Assembly: GCF_044987625.1 (NCBI RefSeq)
Contig: NZ_JBJDSB010000002.1
Span: forward strand, 186,001 to 250,000
DNA length: 64,000 nucleotides
DNA from: Desulfobaculum sp044987625
GTDB taxonomy: Bacteria > Desulfobacterota > Desulfovibrionia > Desulfovibrionales > Desulfovibrionaceae
Reading direction: 5' to 3'
In this document: in pieces, positions 7,832-15,703 of the stretch
Layout: each line of letters begins with the position of its first letter
Position numbering within the stretch: position 1 is the first letter of the stretch
Notes under the pieces: generated by a model
Told to the model about the DNA's origin: nothing
Seen by the model: the letters and a program-made list of their open reading frames with translations, nothing else
Database searches by the model: none
Translations under genes and position numbers: made by a program

Positions 7832-9172
7832 ATGCGCGTCCTGCTGGTGCATCCCAATTTTCCGGCGCAGTTTCGGCACGTGGCGCGCGCCCTTGGCGCG
7901 GATAGTGCGACGACGGTGGTCTTTGCCACCACCAATCCGCGCCCGGACTGGACCATCCCCGGCGTGAAGAAGGCGATATTCTCACCAGTCAAGGCCAAGA
8001 CGGAAGCAAAGGATGGCGACGCCCATCAACAGGCTGTGCGGCGGCTGGTGACGCCGTTTCGCGATGCCGCCGCGCAGGGCGAGGCCATGTACCGGCTGGC
8101 CCACCGGATGAAGCGGTCCGGCTTTACGCCCGACGTCATCTACGCCAGCTCCGGCTGGGGGCCGAGCCTCTACCTCAAGGACGTGTGGCCCGACACGCCC
8201 CTGATGTGCTACTTTGAGTGGTTTTACGATCCCTTTGGCGAGGACGCGCGCTTTGGCCGCAAGCCCCCGCCTGAGAAGGGGCTTGCCCCGCCGCAGACGC
8301 TGCGCTCGCGCAATGCGGCAATATTCAACGACCTGTGGGCCTGCGAGCAGGGCCTCTCGCCCACGCTGTGGCAGCGCTCCCAGTTTCCCGGCGAATATCA
8401 TCACAAAATGGCCGTCCTGCACGACGGCGTGAATACGAACCTCTTCCGCCCACGGCCGGGCACGCCCATGCAGCTGAAAAACTGCGACCTGTCCGGCGTG
8501 CGGGAGGTCATTACCTTTGCCGGACGCGGCATGGAGCCGTACCGGGGCTTTCCGCAGTTTTTGACGGCGCTGGAAATGGTCCTGCGCCGTCGGCCGGAGG
8601 CGCACGCCGTCATCGCCGGGGCGGACCGGGTCTGCTACGGCACCCCGCACCCCAGCGGCAAAAGCTACAAGGACATCATGCTGGAGGAGTTGGACCTGCC
8701 GCAGGACCGCGTCCACTTTGTGGGGGCGCTGCCCTACGGCGAGTACCGGCGGATGCTGGCGGCGTCCTCGGTGCATGTGTACTTAACGCGGCCCTTTGTG
8801 CTGTCGTGGTCGGCCATTGAGGCCATGGCCAGCGGCTGTTGTCTCGTCACCTCGGATACGCCCCCGGTGAGAGAGGCGATGCGTGATGGCGAAAGCGCGC
8901 AGTTTGTAGATTTTGCAGATCCGAAGGACATTGCCGCAGGTATGGAACGGGTGCTGGACGATGCGCCCTATGCGGAGCGCCTCAGGCGCGGCGCGCGCGA
9001 GACAGCCGTCAGCCGCTACAGCTTGGAGCATTTGCTCCCCATGCACTTGCGCCTTATCGGCAATACGGCAAACCGGGGCGCGGTGGTACAGGGCGCGTTG
9101 GACGGGCGAGAGCGCGCTGATATTGAGGCCCCAGAGCGGGCAAAGGCGCCGCAGGGAAAGAACGGGCGCTGA
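7832..9172 (+). CDS. Family 4 glycosyltransferase at the end of the secretion operon
   Basis: 446 residues. The N-terminal domain opens with MRVLLVHPNFPAQFRHVA, typical of the Glyco_trans_4_3 domain. The C-terminal GT-B domain contains FAGRGMEPYRGF, HFVGALPYGEY and AIEAMASGCCLVTSDTPPVRE, which supply the nucleotide-sugar pocket. It would transfer a sugar from an activated donor; donor and acceptor are unknown. ATG 7832 is preferred over ATG 7826 because AGGAG lies 8 nt upstream of the former and only 2 nt from the latter. It is the last gene of the secretion operon, so it may glycosylate the exported protein. That link rests on position only. Confidence 0.85.
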   Translation: MRVLLVHPNFPAQFRHVARALGADSATTVVFATTNPRPDWTIPGVKKAIFSPVKAKTEAKDGDAHQQAVRRLVTPFRDAAAQGEAMYRLAHRMKRSGFTPDVIYASSGWGPSLYLKDVWPDTPLMCYFEWFYDPFGEDARFGRKPPPEKGLAPPQTLRSRNAAIFNDLWACEQGLSPTLWQRSQFPGEYHHKMAVLHDGVNTNLFRPRPGTPMQLKNCDLSGVREVITFAGRGMEPYRGFPQFLTALEMVLRRRPEAHAVIAGADRVCYGTPHPSGKSYKDIMLEELDLPQDRVHFVGALPYGEYRRMLAASSVHVYLTRPFVLSWSAIEAMASGCCLVTSDTPPVREAMRDGESAQFVDFADPKDIAAGMERVLDDAPYAERLRRGARETAVSRYSLEHLLPMHLRLIGNTANRGAVVQGALDGRERADIEAPERAKAPQGKNGR

Positions 9173-9187
9173 CGCGCCCCGGCGCGG

Positions 9188-10645
9188 CTAGTCCAGAATG
9201 ACGGTGCTGACGTCCACCGCGTACTTGCGGATGCGGTTATGCACCGTGCCCCGGCTGACGCCCAAGAGGCGCGCGGCGGCGGTCTTGTTGCCGCCAGTGG
9301 CGCGCAGGGCGGAGACCAGTTGCGCGCGTGGACCTGCGGGGTGGTGCGCTTCCCCCTCGCGTGGTGCGGAGGGGTCAGCCGGGCGCAGCGGCGGGAGGCT
9401 TTCGGCGCGCTGTGCGTCATGATGGGGCAGGGGCGTGGTGTCCACCGGCGGAGGGCATGTCGCGTCTTCGCCCATGATGGAGGGCGGCAGGTGCTCCGGC
9501 AGGATGGGGCCGGCGTCCGCGATGACGCAGGCGTATTCCAGCGCGCTTTTCAGTTCGCGCACGTTGCCGGGCCAGCGGTGGGCCATGAGGCGGCGCATGG
9601 TCTCGGGCGCTATGCCCGCAATGTCCGCCCCGGAGCGCTGGCTGATGTCGTGGAGGAAAAAGTCCGCCAGCAGGGGGATGTCCTCAGCGCGTTCACGCAG
9701 GGGCGGAATATGGATAGGGATGACGTTGATGCGGTAGTAGAAGTCGCGCCGGAAGCGCCCCTCCTGCGTCAGGCGCTCCAGATTGCGGTTTGTGGCGGTA
9801 ATGATGCGGGCGTCCACGGTGATGGGGCGGTTGTCGCCAACGCGCTCAATGCGTTTGCTTTCCAGCACGCGCAGCAGCTTCACCTGAATGGACAGCGGCA
9901 CGTCGCCGATTTCGTCCAAGAAGATATCCCCGCCGCGTGCGGCCTCAAAGCGGCCCTCGCGGTGGCGGATGGCTCCGGTGAACGCGCCCTTTACATGCCC
10001 GAAGAGTTCGCTTTCAAGGATGCTTTCGTTGAGGGCGGCGCAGTTGCACTGGATGAATGGGCCGTCGCTGCGCGGGCCAAGGGCGTGGATGGCGTAGGCG
10101 GCCAGCTCTTTGCCGGTGCCGGATTCGCCGGAGATGATGACCGGCGCGTCCGAGGCCGCGGCCCGTTCAAGGATGCCGTAGAGGCGTTGCATGGCCGGAG
10201 CATGCCCCACCATGCCGTGAAAGCCCGTGTCGAACAGGCGGGTGAGTTCGTCGATGCGGCGCTTTTGGGCGTCCAGTTCGGAGATGTCCGTCAGGGTCTC
10301 CACAGCGGCGATGACGTTGTCGCCGTCCATGAGCAGACGGGCGTTTTTGATGACGGGGACGGAGGCGCCGTCCTTGCGGATAATGCGGCAGCGCTTGCGC
10401 GGCTCGCGCCGGGTGTCAAAGAGCGCGCACCAGTGCTCACGCCCCTTCTGGCGCGAAATGGCGCACACGTCGCACTGGAGCATGGTGCAGGGCTGGCCCG
10501 TGAGTTCCTCGCGGCTGTAGCCCGTCATGGCGGCCATGGCTTCGTTGACCATGCGGATACGCCCGTTGGGACCGATGATCATCAGCCCTTCGGCCATGGT
10601 TTCCAGAATATCTTGCAGCGAGTTCTTGATGGGGTCGATGTGCAT
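9188..10645 (-). CDS. Sigma-54-dependent activator with PAS sensor
   Basis: 485 residues. An N-terminal PAS domain (about 10-125) carries a cysteine cluster (C53, C58, C61, C73, C86), which could hold a metal or Fe-S centre. The AAA+ domain has Walker A GESGTGKE (163-170), the sigma-54 contact loop GAFTGA (210-215) and Walker B DIFLDEIGD. A Fis-type helix-turn-helix (NKTAAARLLGVSRGTVHNRI) closes the protein. It reads divergently from the Fe-S gene, and that gene has a well-matched sigma-54 promoter, so it is the likely activator of the downstream redox operon. There is no receiver domain. The frame is open far upstream, but the PAS domain begins only at this ATG. Confidence 0.9.
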   Translation of the reverse strand: MHIDPIKNSLQDILETMAEGLMIIGPNGRIRMVNEAMAAMTGYSREELTGQPCTMLQCDVCAISRQKGREHWCALFDTRREPRKRCRIIRKDGASVPVIKNARLLMDGDNVIAAVETLTDISELDAQKRRIDELTRLFDTGFHGMVGHAPAMQRLYGILERAAASDAPVIISGESGTGKELAAYAIHALGPRSDGPFIQCNCAALNESILESELFGHVKGAFTGAIRHREGRFEAARGGDIFLDEIGDVPLSIQVKLLRVLESKRIERVGDNRPITVDARIITATNRNLERLTQEGRFRRDFYYRINVIPIHIPPLRERAEDIPLLADFFLHDISQRSGADIAGIAPETMRRLMAHRWPGNVRELKSALEYACVIADAGPILPEHLPPSIMGEDATCPPPVDTTPLPHHDAQRAESLPPLRPADPSAPREGEAHHPAGPRAQLVSALRATGGNKTAAARLLGVSRGTVHNRIRKYAVDVSTVILD

Positions 10646-10648
10646 TTC

Positions 10649-10683
10649 TTGAACACCTTTTGGGCATGTGTTTGAACAGGTGT
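10649..10683. promoter_or_regulatory. Candidate activator-binding site (upstream activating sequence)
   Basis: TTGAACA occurs twice, 23 bp apart (10649 and 10672), overlapping an inverted repeat ACACCT (10653) / AGGTGT (10678). It lies about 105-140 bp upstream of the sigma-54 promoter, the usual distance for an enhancer-type site, and directly next to the activator gene start. Confidence 0.4.
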
Positions 10684-10785
10684 AAAAAATGTGTACCACG
10701 TCCTGCACGCCATCACAACGGGGCCACGCGGTGGGAGGCCGCGTGGGGCGGGGATTCATCGTCAGTGGTCCCCGGCGCTTGCGTT

Positions 10786-10802
10786 TCGGCACATACCCTG
10801 CA
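10786..10802 (+). promoter_or_regulatory. Sigma-54 promoter of the Fe-S protein gene
   Basis: TTCGGCAC then ATACCC then TGCA gives GG at 10788-10789 and GC at 10800-10801 with exactly 10 bases between, the -24/-12 signature. Transcription would begin near 10813, about 43 bases before the GTG start. A sigma-54 activator gene lies immediately upstream. Confidence 0.75.
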
Positions 10803-10855
10803 AAAATCAGGACAATAGGAAATGTCTCAAGACCACAGACGAGGTTGAACACAAC

Positions 10856-11809
10856 GTGAACAGGCGTACCTTTTTCAAGACCTTGGCCGCAGGCGGTGCT
10901 GCCTTGGCAACGGCGGAAGCCGCCGCGCCCCGCAGCGCCGAAGCCGCGAAGCAGAGGGTGGAACTCGCCACCGTGCTGGACCTGACGCAGTGCATCGGGT
11001 GCGGCGCGTGTGTGGAGGCCTGCCGCGACGCCAATGCCGCCAAGAAGCCCGAGCCGCAAAAGCCCTTCCCTAAAATGTACCCCGCCCGCGTCAAGGCCGA
11101 GGACTGGTCGGACAGGCGGGACGTGGACGACAGGCTGACCCCATACAACTGGCTGTATATCCAGACCGCGCAGGTGGAAGTGGACGGCGAGATGCAGGAT
11201 ATCTACATCCCGCGCCGCTGCCTGCACTGCGTGAATCCGCCCTGCGCCAATCTGTGCCCGTGGGGCGCGGCCCTGAAGCAGGAAAACGGCATTGTCCGCA
11301 TCAACGACGACATCTGCCTTGGCGGGTCCAAGTGCAAGGCCGTGTGCCCGTGGCATATCCCCCAACGCCAGACCGGCGTTGGGCTGTATCTGGACCTGCT
11401 GCCTGCGTTTGCGGGCAACGGCGTCATGTACAAGTGCGACAGGTGCTACGACCGTGTGGCGGACGGCGGCGTGCCCGCGTGTATTGAGGTATGTCCCATG
11501 CAGGTGCAGACCATTGGGCCGCGCGATGATATGCTGGCCCTTGCCCACGCCCGCGCCGAGGAAATCGGCGGGTATATTTATGGCGAGCATGAAAACGGCG
11601 GGACCAATACCTTGTACGTGTCGCCCGTCCCCTTTGAGACGCTGGCCGAAGCGGTGGAGACCGGACCGGGCCGCCCGCACCTTGGCCCCGCGCAGGATGT
11701 GATGGCCAAGGATGAGGCCCTTGCACGCGCCGTTGTGGTGTCGCCGCTGGTGGGCATTGCCGCTGGCGTGCTGACCTTTGCCGCCGCCATGAAGAAGGGG
11801 GATTCGTAA
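10856..11809 (+). CDS. Tat-exported multi-cluster Fe-S electron-transfer protein
   Basis: 317 residues. It begins with a twin-arginine signal (NRRTFFKTLAAGGAALA). Four ferredoxin-like cysteine groups follow: C46-49-52-56, C122-125-130-134, C154-160-164 and C194-197-209-213. That is 15 cysteines where HmcB/NrfC-type proteins usually have 16; the third group reads CLGGSKCKAVC and lacks one ligand, so one cluster may be [3Fe-4S] or absent. A hydrophobic C-terminal segment (about 288-311) would anchor it to the membrane facing the periplasm. The start is GTG 10856, set by the Tat signal. The stop overlaps the next gene, a small membrane protein, so the two probably form a quinol-linked electron-transfer module. 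Confidence 0.85.
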   Translation: MNRRTFFKTLAAGGAALATAEAAAPRSAEAAKQRVELATVLDLTQCIGCGACVEACRDANAAKKPEPQKPFPKMYPARVKAEDWSDRRDVDDRLTPYNWLYIQTAQVEVDGEMQDIYIPRRCLHCVNPPCANLCPWGAALKQENGIVRINDDICLGGSKCKAVCPWHIPQRQTGVGLYLDLLPAFAGNGVMYKCDRCYDRVADGGVPACIEVCPMQVQTIGPRDDMLALAHARAEEIGGYIYGEHENGGTNTLYVSPVPFETLAEAVETGPGRPHLGPAQDVMAKDEALARAVVVSPLVGIAAGVLTFAAAMKKGDS

Positions 11810-12270
11810 TGCTCAGGACTCCACGCTGGACAGTGCGGCTGTACATCCTGTGCTGCGCGGCCCTTGCCGTCACCGGGCTGGCGCAGATGCCCATCTTTAA
11901 GCGCTATTACATTGCGGACATCCCCGGCCTTGGCTGGACGGCGGATTTCGCCCTGACCCACGCCATGCACTACGCCTTTGCCGCCGTGCTGTTGGCGCTC
12001 ATCTTCATGCACCTGACGCGATACGTGCTCGCCCGCCGCTGGCGGCTGACGTGGACGGGCGCACTGCGCGCCGCGTTTTTGGTGACCCTCGTGGGGACGG
12101 GATTTGTGCGGGTCTTTAAGAATATGCCGGATGTGTTCTTTTCGCCCACCACGGTGATGCTGGTGGACTGGACGCACCTTGGCGCGGCCATGGGGCTGGG
12201 CCTTGGGGCACTGGCCGCGCGCCTTGCCGGGCGGCAGCCCTATGTCCGCCCGCGCAGCAGCGTGCGATAG
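11809..12270 (+). CDS. Small four-helix membrane protein, likely cytochrome b-like partner of the Fe-S protein
   Basis: 153 residues with four predicted membrane helices. Histidines sit at helix ends in HAMHYAF, FMHLTRY and WTHLG, suitable for b-type heme ligation, but I cannot assign it to a named family with certainty; formate dehydrogenase gamma-like cytochromes are the closest in layout. It overlaps the Fe-S gene stop by one base (TAATG), so the two are translated together. The probable role is moving electrons between the quinone pool and the Fe-S protein. No molybdoenzyme gene is next to the pair, so the catalytic partner may be the octaheme cytochrome downstream. Confidence 0.6.
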   Translation: MLRTPRWTVRLYILCCAALAVTGLAQMPIFKRYYIADIPGLGWTADFALTHAMHYAFAAVLLALIFMHLTRYVLARRWRLTWTGALRAAFLVTLVGTGFVRVFKNMPDVFFSPTTVMLVDWTHLGAAMGLGLGALAARLAGRQPYVRPRSSVR

Positions 12271-12315
12271 GGAACAGAAATCCCTGTGAAATCCAACAAA
12301 CCCGGCATGTTAAAA

Positions 12316-12334
12316 TCCCTACTGTCTGTAGGGA
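12316..12334. promoter_or_regulatory. Perfect dyad upstream of the rrf2 promoter
   Basis: TCCCTAC - TGTCT - GTAGGGA is a perfect 7-bp inverted repeat just upstream of the candidate -35. It may be an operator for the Rrf2 protein encoded downstream. Read on the minus strand it is followed by ATTTTAA, so a minus-strand terminator is an alternative. Confidence 0.4.
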
Positions 12335-12340
12335 AAAAGG

Positions 12341-12369
12341 TTGGAAAAATCTATCGAAAGGGGTATGTT
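12341..12369 (+). promoter_or_regulatory. Candidate sigma-70 promoter of the rrf2 gene
   Basis: TTGGAA and TATGTT are separated by 17 bp, each matching consensus at four of six positions, about 76 bp before the start codon. Confidence 0.4.
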
Positions 12370-12445
12370 CCCGGCAAACGGAAAGGCTGTTTTGATACGG
12401 ATAACAGCCGAGTCCACAGAACAGATTTGGCCGGGAGCATAGAGG

Positions 12446-12868
12446 ATGAAACTCTCCACACGGAGTCGTTACGGAACGAGAATGTTGATCGATATTGCCC
12501 AGAACAGCAACGGCAAGCCCGTGTCCGTGAGTGACATGTCCAAGCGGCTTGGGGTGTCCGTGAAGTATCTGGAGCAGCTTATCCGTCCGCTGAAGAGCGC
12601 CGGATATTTGGACAGCGTGCGCGGCCCCAAGGGCGGGCACAGGCTGACCAAGTCGCCGGACGAGATTACCGTCGGCGAGGTGGTGCGCCTTTTGGAAGGC
12701 GGCATCAATCTGACCGACTGCGTGGGGGACGCAGCCAAGTGCGAACGAGCGGGAACCTGCAACGTTCGCGCAGTGTGGGTGGAGGCGACCAGCGCCATGA
12801 ATTCCATCCTCGATTCCATTAAGCTGTCCCAGATAAGCCACGCCGAAGGCATCAACTGTTGTTCCTGA
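12446..12868 (+). CDS. Rrf2-family regulator with Fe-S-type cysteine triad
   Basis: 140 residues. It starts MKLSTRSRYGTRML, the standard opening of the Rrf2 winged-helix domain; recognition helix VSVKYLEQLIRPLKSAGYL and wing VRGPKGGHRL follow. Cysteines C92, C99 and C105 (C-x6-C-x5-C) are spaced as in IscR and NsrR, which bind an Fe-S cluster and sense redox or NO. A further CC pair ends the protein. It lies between the Fe-S/membrane pair and the octaheme cytochrome on the same strand, so it probably controls this redox locus. What it senses is not visible from sequence. Confidence 0.9.
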   Translation: MKLSTRSRYGTRMLIDIAQNSNGKPVSVSDMSKRLGVSVKYLEQLIRPLKSAGYLDSVRGPKGGHRLTKSPDEITVGEVVRLLEGGINLTDCVGDAAKCERAGTCNVRAVWVEATSAMNSILDSIKLSQISHAEGINCCS

Positions 12869-12913
12869 CGGGGGTGTGACGCGCGCCCCCATATGCAGAC
12901 GAGGTGATCCGGA

Positions 12914-12938
12914 CGGACCGGGAGATGGTTCCGGTCCG
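12914..12938 (+). other. Leader hairpin before the octaheme cytochrome gene
   Basis: CGGACCGG and CCGGTCCG form a perfect 8-bp stem around a 9-nt loop, 38 nt before the start codon. No T-run follows, so it looks like an mRNA leader structure rather than a terminator. Confidence 0.35.
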
Positions 12939-12975
12939 CCGGGATGACGAGAGATGCAACCTACGGGGGTGACGC

Positions 12976-14628
12976 ATGAGGCATTCTGCTTACGCACGCG
13001 GCGGCGTGCTCATCCTGCTGGCGCTGATGGTGGCGGGGCTTACTGTCCCGGCGCAGGCGGCAGTGTCGCCGGCGCCTGCACCGGGCCGGACCATGGCCCG
13101 CAAGGCCACGCAAACGCCGGAGCTGTGGATTACCGCGGACCACTCCAAGCACGAGGTCCTGAAGCAGGACTTCCAAAAGCCGGAGGAAGTGACCGCGGCG
13201 TGTCTGACCTGCCACACCGAAGCGGCGGTGCAATTCCACAAGACCATCCACTGGACGTGGCTGGACCCGCTGGAAGATCCCGCGCTGAAGGTTGGCAAGG
13301 GCGGACTTGTCATCAACAACTTTTGAATGAACATCCAAAGCAACGAGGCTCGTTGCACTTCCTGTCATGCCGGTTACGGGTGGAAGGATAAGTCCTTTGA
13401 CTTTTCCGACCCCGTCAAGGTCGACTGCCTTGTCTGCCACGAGCAGACTGGCACCTACAAAAAATTCCCCACCATGGCGGGCTATCCTGTGGAGAAGCCC
13501 AAAAAGTTCGCGGGCAAGGAGCAGTTCTACCCGCCGGACTACAAGGCCGTATCGCAAAGCGTTGGCCGCCCGAGCCGTAAAAATTGCGGCACCTGTCACT
13601 TTTATGGTGGCGGCGGCGACGGGGTGAAGCACGGCGATTTGGATTCCTCCCTCTTTACGCCCACCAAGAATCTGGACGTACACATGGGTGTGGACGGCCA
13701 GAACTTCACCTGCGTGCGCTGTCATACCACCACGCTGCACGACATTGCCGGGCGTATCTACTCCAACCCGGCGGCCACCGAGCGCAAAAGCCTGCTGGAA
13801 GACGACCTGCTGCCCAAGATTATGTGCGAGTCGTGCCATAGCGCCACGCCGCACAAGGCCGGGCACAAGGCCAACGACCATACGGACAAGGTGGCGTGTC
13901 AGTCCTGTCATATCCCGGCTTTTGCGCGGGAGAATCCCACCAAGATGTCGTGGGACTGGTCCACGGCGGGCAAGATGAAGGACGGTAAGCCGTATAAAGA
14001 AAAGGGTCCGCTTGGGAAGGCGTCGTACGTTACCAAGAAGGGCAGCTTTGTATGGGGCACCAACGTGGTGCCGGAATACTACTGGTACAACGGCGTTATT
14101 GAATCCCTGCGCGTGACGGATACCATCGACCCCAGCGGTGTGGTGAAGTTGTCATGGCCCGTGGGAGACAAGGACGACCCACGTTCGCGCATTATGCCCT
14201 TTAAGGTCCACCGCGGAAAGACGCCCTACGACAAGGGCCACAACACCATGGTGGTGCCGCATCTCTTCGGAAAGGATAAAGCGGCCTACTGGAAGGGCTA
14301 TGATTGGGAGAAGGCCATTCAGGCGGGCATGGACTACGTGGGACTGGACTACTCCGGCGAGTACGGCTTTGTGGACACGGAATGGGTGTTCCCCACCACG
14401 CACATGGTGGCGCCTAAGGAACAGTCGCTGGCCTGTAGCGAGTGCCACTCGCGGCAGGGCCGTCTGGCCAATCTGGCCGGGTTCTATATGCCTGGACGCG
14501 ACCATAATCAGGCCGTGGACTGGATAGGCTGGGCCGCCGCGCTTGCAAGTCTTGTGGGCGTTGGCATCCATGGCTTCATCAGACTCGTCTCCCGCAAGCG
14601 GTGGGCAAACGGCGAGCCGAAGGAGTAG
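12976..14628 (+). CDS. Octaheme c-type cytochrome, tetrathionate-reductase family, probable selenoprotein (TGA at codon 117)
   Basis: Read through the TGA at 13324-13326, this is one 550-residue protein. It has a signal peptide (residues 1-28), eight CxxCH heme sites (CLTCH 76-80, CTSCH 127-131, CLVCH 151-155, then CGTCH, CVRCH, CESCH, CQSCH, CSECH) and a C-terminal membrane helix near the end. The text around the TGA, INNF-stop-MNIQSNEARCTSCHAGYGW, matches the octaheme tetrathionate-reductase family. As I remember it, that family has a conserved cysteine at the stop position. A SECIS-like hairpin follows at 13340-13356. The second half alone would lack a signal peptide and a ribosome site. 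Likely activity is reduction of a sulfur or nitrogen compound at the active-site heme, fed by the cytochrome b encoded next. If not selenocysteine, the alternative is a nonsense-disrupted gene. Confidence 0.85.
13340..13356 (+). promoter_or_regulatory. Candidate bacterial SECIS element
   Basis: GCAACG - AGGCT - CGTTGC is a perfect 6-bp stem with a 5-nt loop. It starts 13 nt after the in-frame TGA, and the loop's GG sits about 20 nt after it. Bacterial SECIS elements place a short hairpin with G in the first loop positions roughly 16-37 nt after UGA; E. coli fdhF has an AGGUCU loop. The hairpin lies inside the coding region, as bacterial elements do. Confidence 0.75.
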
Positions 14629-14632
14629 CGCC

Positions 14633-15283
14633 ATGAAAGGAATGGACAAGATATACCTCTACACCCGGTTCGAGCGGTTTTGGCACTGGGCGCAGGGCGC
14701 GCTCATCATCCTGCTTGGTGTGACGGGCTTTGAACTGCACGGCTCGTACACGCTGTTTGGCTTTGAAAAGGCGCACGACATCCACGTGCTGAGTGCGTGG
14801 AGTTGGGTGGTGCTGTGGGCGTTTATTGTGTTTTGGGTCATCACCACGGGCGAGTGGCGACAGTACGTGCCCACCACCAAAAAAGTGCTGGAAGTGGCGC
14901 ACTTTTACGCCATAGGTATCTTCCGCGGCGAGGCGCATCCCGTGCCCAAGACCATCCGCGCCAAGCATAACCCCTTGCAGCGCATCACCTACCTGTCCTT
15001 GTCCGCGCTGCTGTTGCCGGTGCAGATGGCCTCCGGCCTCCTGTATCTCTTCTACAACGACTGGGCGGCCCTTGGCGTGCAGGGCGTGCTGACCCTTGAG
15101 GCGGTGGCGCTGGTGCACACCGTACTTGCCTTTGCCTTGCTCGTGTTCCTTATCGTGCATGTGTACATGACCACCACGGGGCACACCGTATGGGCGCACA
15201 TCACGGCCATGTTCACGGGCTGGGAGGAGATTGAGGACACCTCCGCCATTCAGGATTGGGAGCGAAAGACCGAACGGTTCTAA
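14633..15283 (+). CDS. Membrane cytochrome b partner of the octaheme cytochrome
   Basis: 216 residues with four membrane helices in the cytochrome b561/thiosulfate-reductase cytochrome b pattern. Likely heme histidines lie in RFERFWHWAQG (first helix), KAHDIHVLSAW, VALVHTVLAF and LIVHVYMTTTGH. It would oxidise quinol and pass electrons to the periplasmic octaheme cytochrome encoded 4 bp upstream. The start at 14633 is supported by AAGGAG 7 nt before it; the longer open frame back to 14543 overlaps the cytochrome gene. A strong terminator follows, closing the operon. Confidence 0.88.
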   Translation: MKGMDKIYLYTRFERFWHWAQGALIILLGVTGFELHGSYTLFGFEKAHDIHVLSAWSWVVLWAFIVFWVITTGEWRQYVPTTKKVLEVAHFYAIGIFRGEAHPVPKTIRAKHNPLQRITYLSLSALLLPVQMASGLLYLFYNDWAALGVQGVLTLEAVALVHTVLAFALLVFLIVHVYMTTTGHTVWAHITAMFTGWEEIEDTSAIQDWERKTERF

Positions 15284-15314
15284 AAAACACCCAAGTTCGA
15301 CGAAAAAAAATGAA

Positions 15315-15349
15315 GGCGGCCCCTGTTTTTTGGGGCCGTCTTTTTTTTT
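15315..15349 (+). terminator. Intrinsic terminator of the octaheme cytochrome operon
   Basis: A 9-bp stem (GGCGGCCCC / GGGGCCGTC, one G-T pair) is followed directly by nine T residues. Confidence 0.92.
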
Positions 15350-15703
15350 GCGGAAAAAGACGCATAACCCCGTGGCACGAGTGGCGTTTCCCCTGCTTGA
15401 GCATGCAATCACAAGCTCCGGGGCGTTGTAGAGATGAGGTGCTTTTATGGATATTGCGTATGCAATGTGCTATGAATTCAATGTGTTGTAGGGCGGTGTT
15501 CGCGCAAAATAAGCGGCGGGGAAGAATTTTTGCAAATGTCGCGCCGGGGTTGCTGTCTGAAGCTATTTGCGGTAGGAAGGGCCTCCCTCGCCGCAGAACG
15601 CCATCGCAAGCTGACCTTTCGGTCATGGCTCAGACAATCATCCCATCCCAATGGACGCGCGTGCTGCATCGAGTCTCGTATTTCCCTAAAAAGGTAAGGT
15701 ATT
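15350..15703 (+). other. Long leader or spacer before the DEAD-box helicase gene
   Basis: About 350 bases without a convincing gene. A weak promoter-like pair TTGCGT / TTCAAT, spaced 17 bp, lies near 15454-15482. Helicases of the CsdA/DeaD group often have long regulated 5' leaders, but I see no specific structure here that proves one. Confidence 0.4.

Noticed and set aside
9188..9420. Plus-strand ORFs antisense to the activator
   Set aside because: High GC opens frames on the opposite strand. The minus-strand product has full AAA+ and HTH motifs.
10646..11680. N-terminal extension of the sigma-54 activator (830-residue frame)
   Set aside because: The extension is antisense to the Fe-S protein gene; the PAS domain begins at the ATG at 10645.
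12286..12534. 82-residue ORF upstream of rrf2
   Set aside because: It overlaps the promoter region and the rrf2 start in another frame, has a weak ribosome site and no recognisable domain.
13327..14628. Separate heptaheme cytochrome gene starting at the ATG after the TGA
   Set aside because: It would have no signal peptide and no ribosome site, yet it needs export for heme attachment. The upstream frame supplies the signal peptide and the eighth heme.
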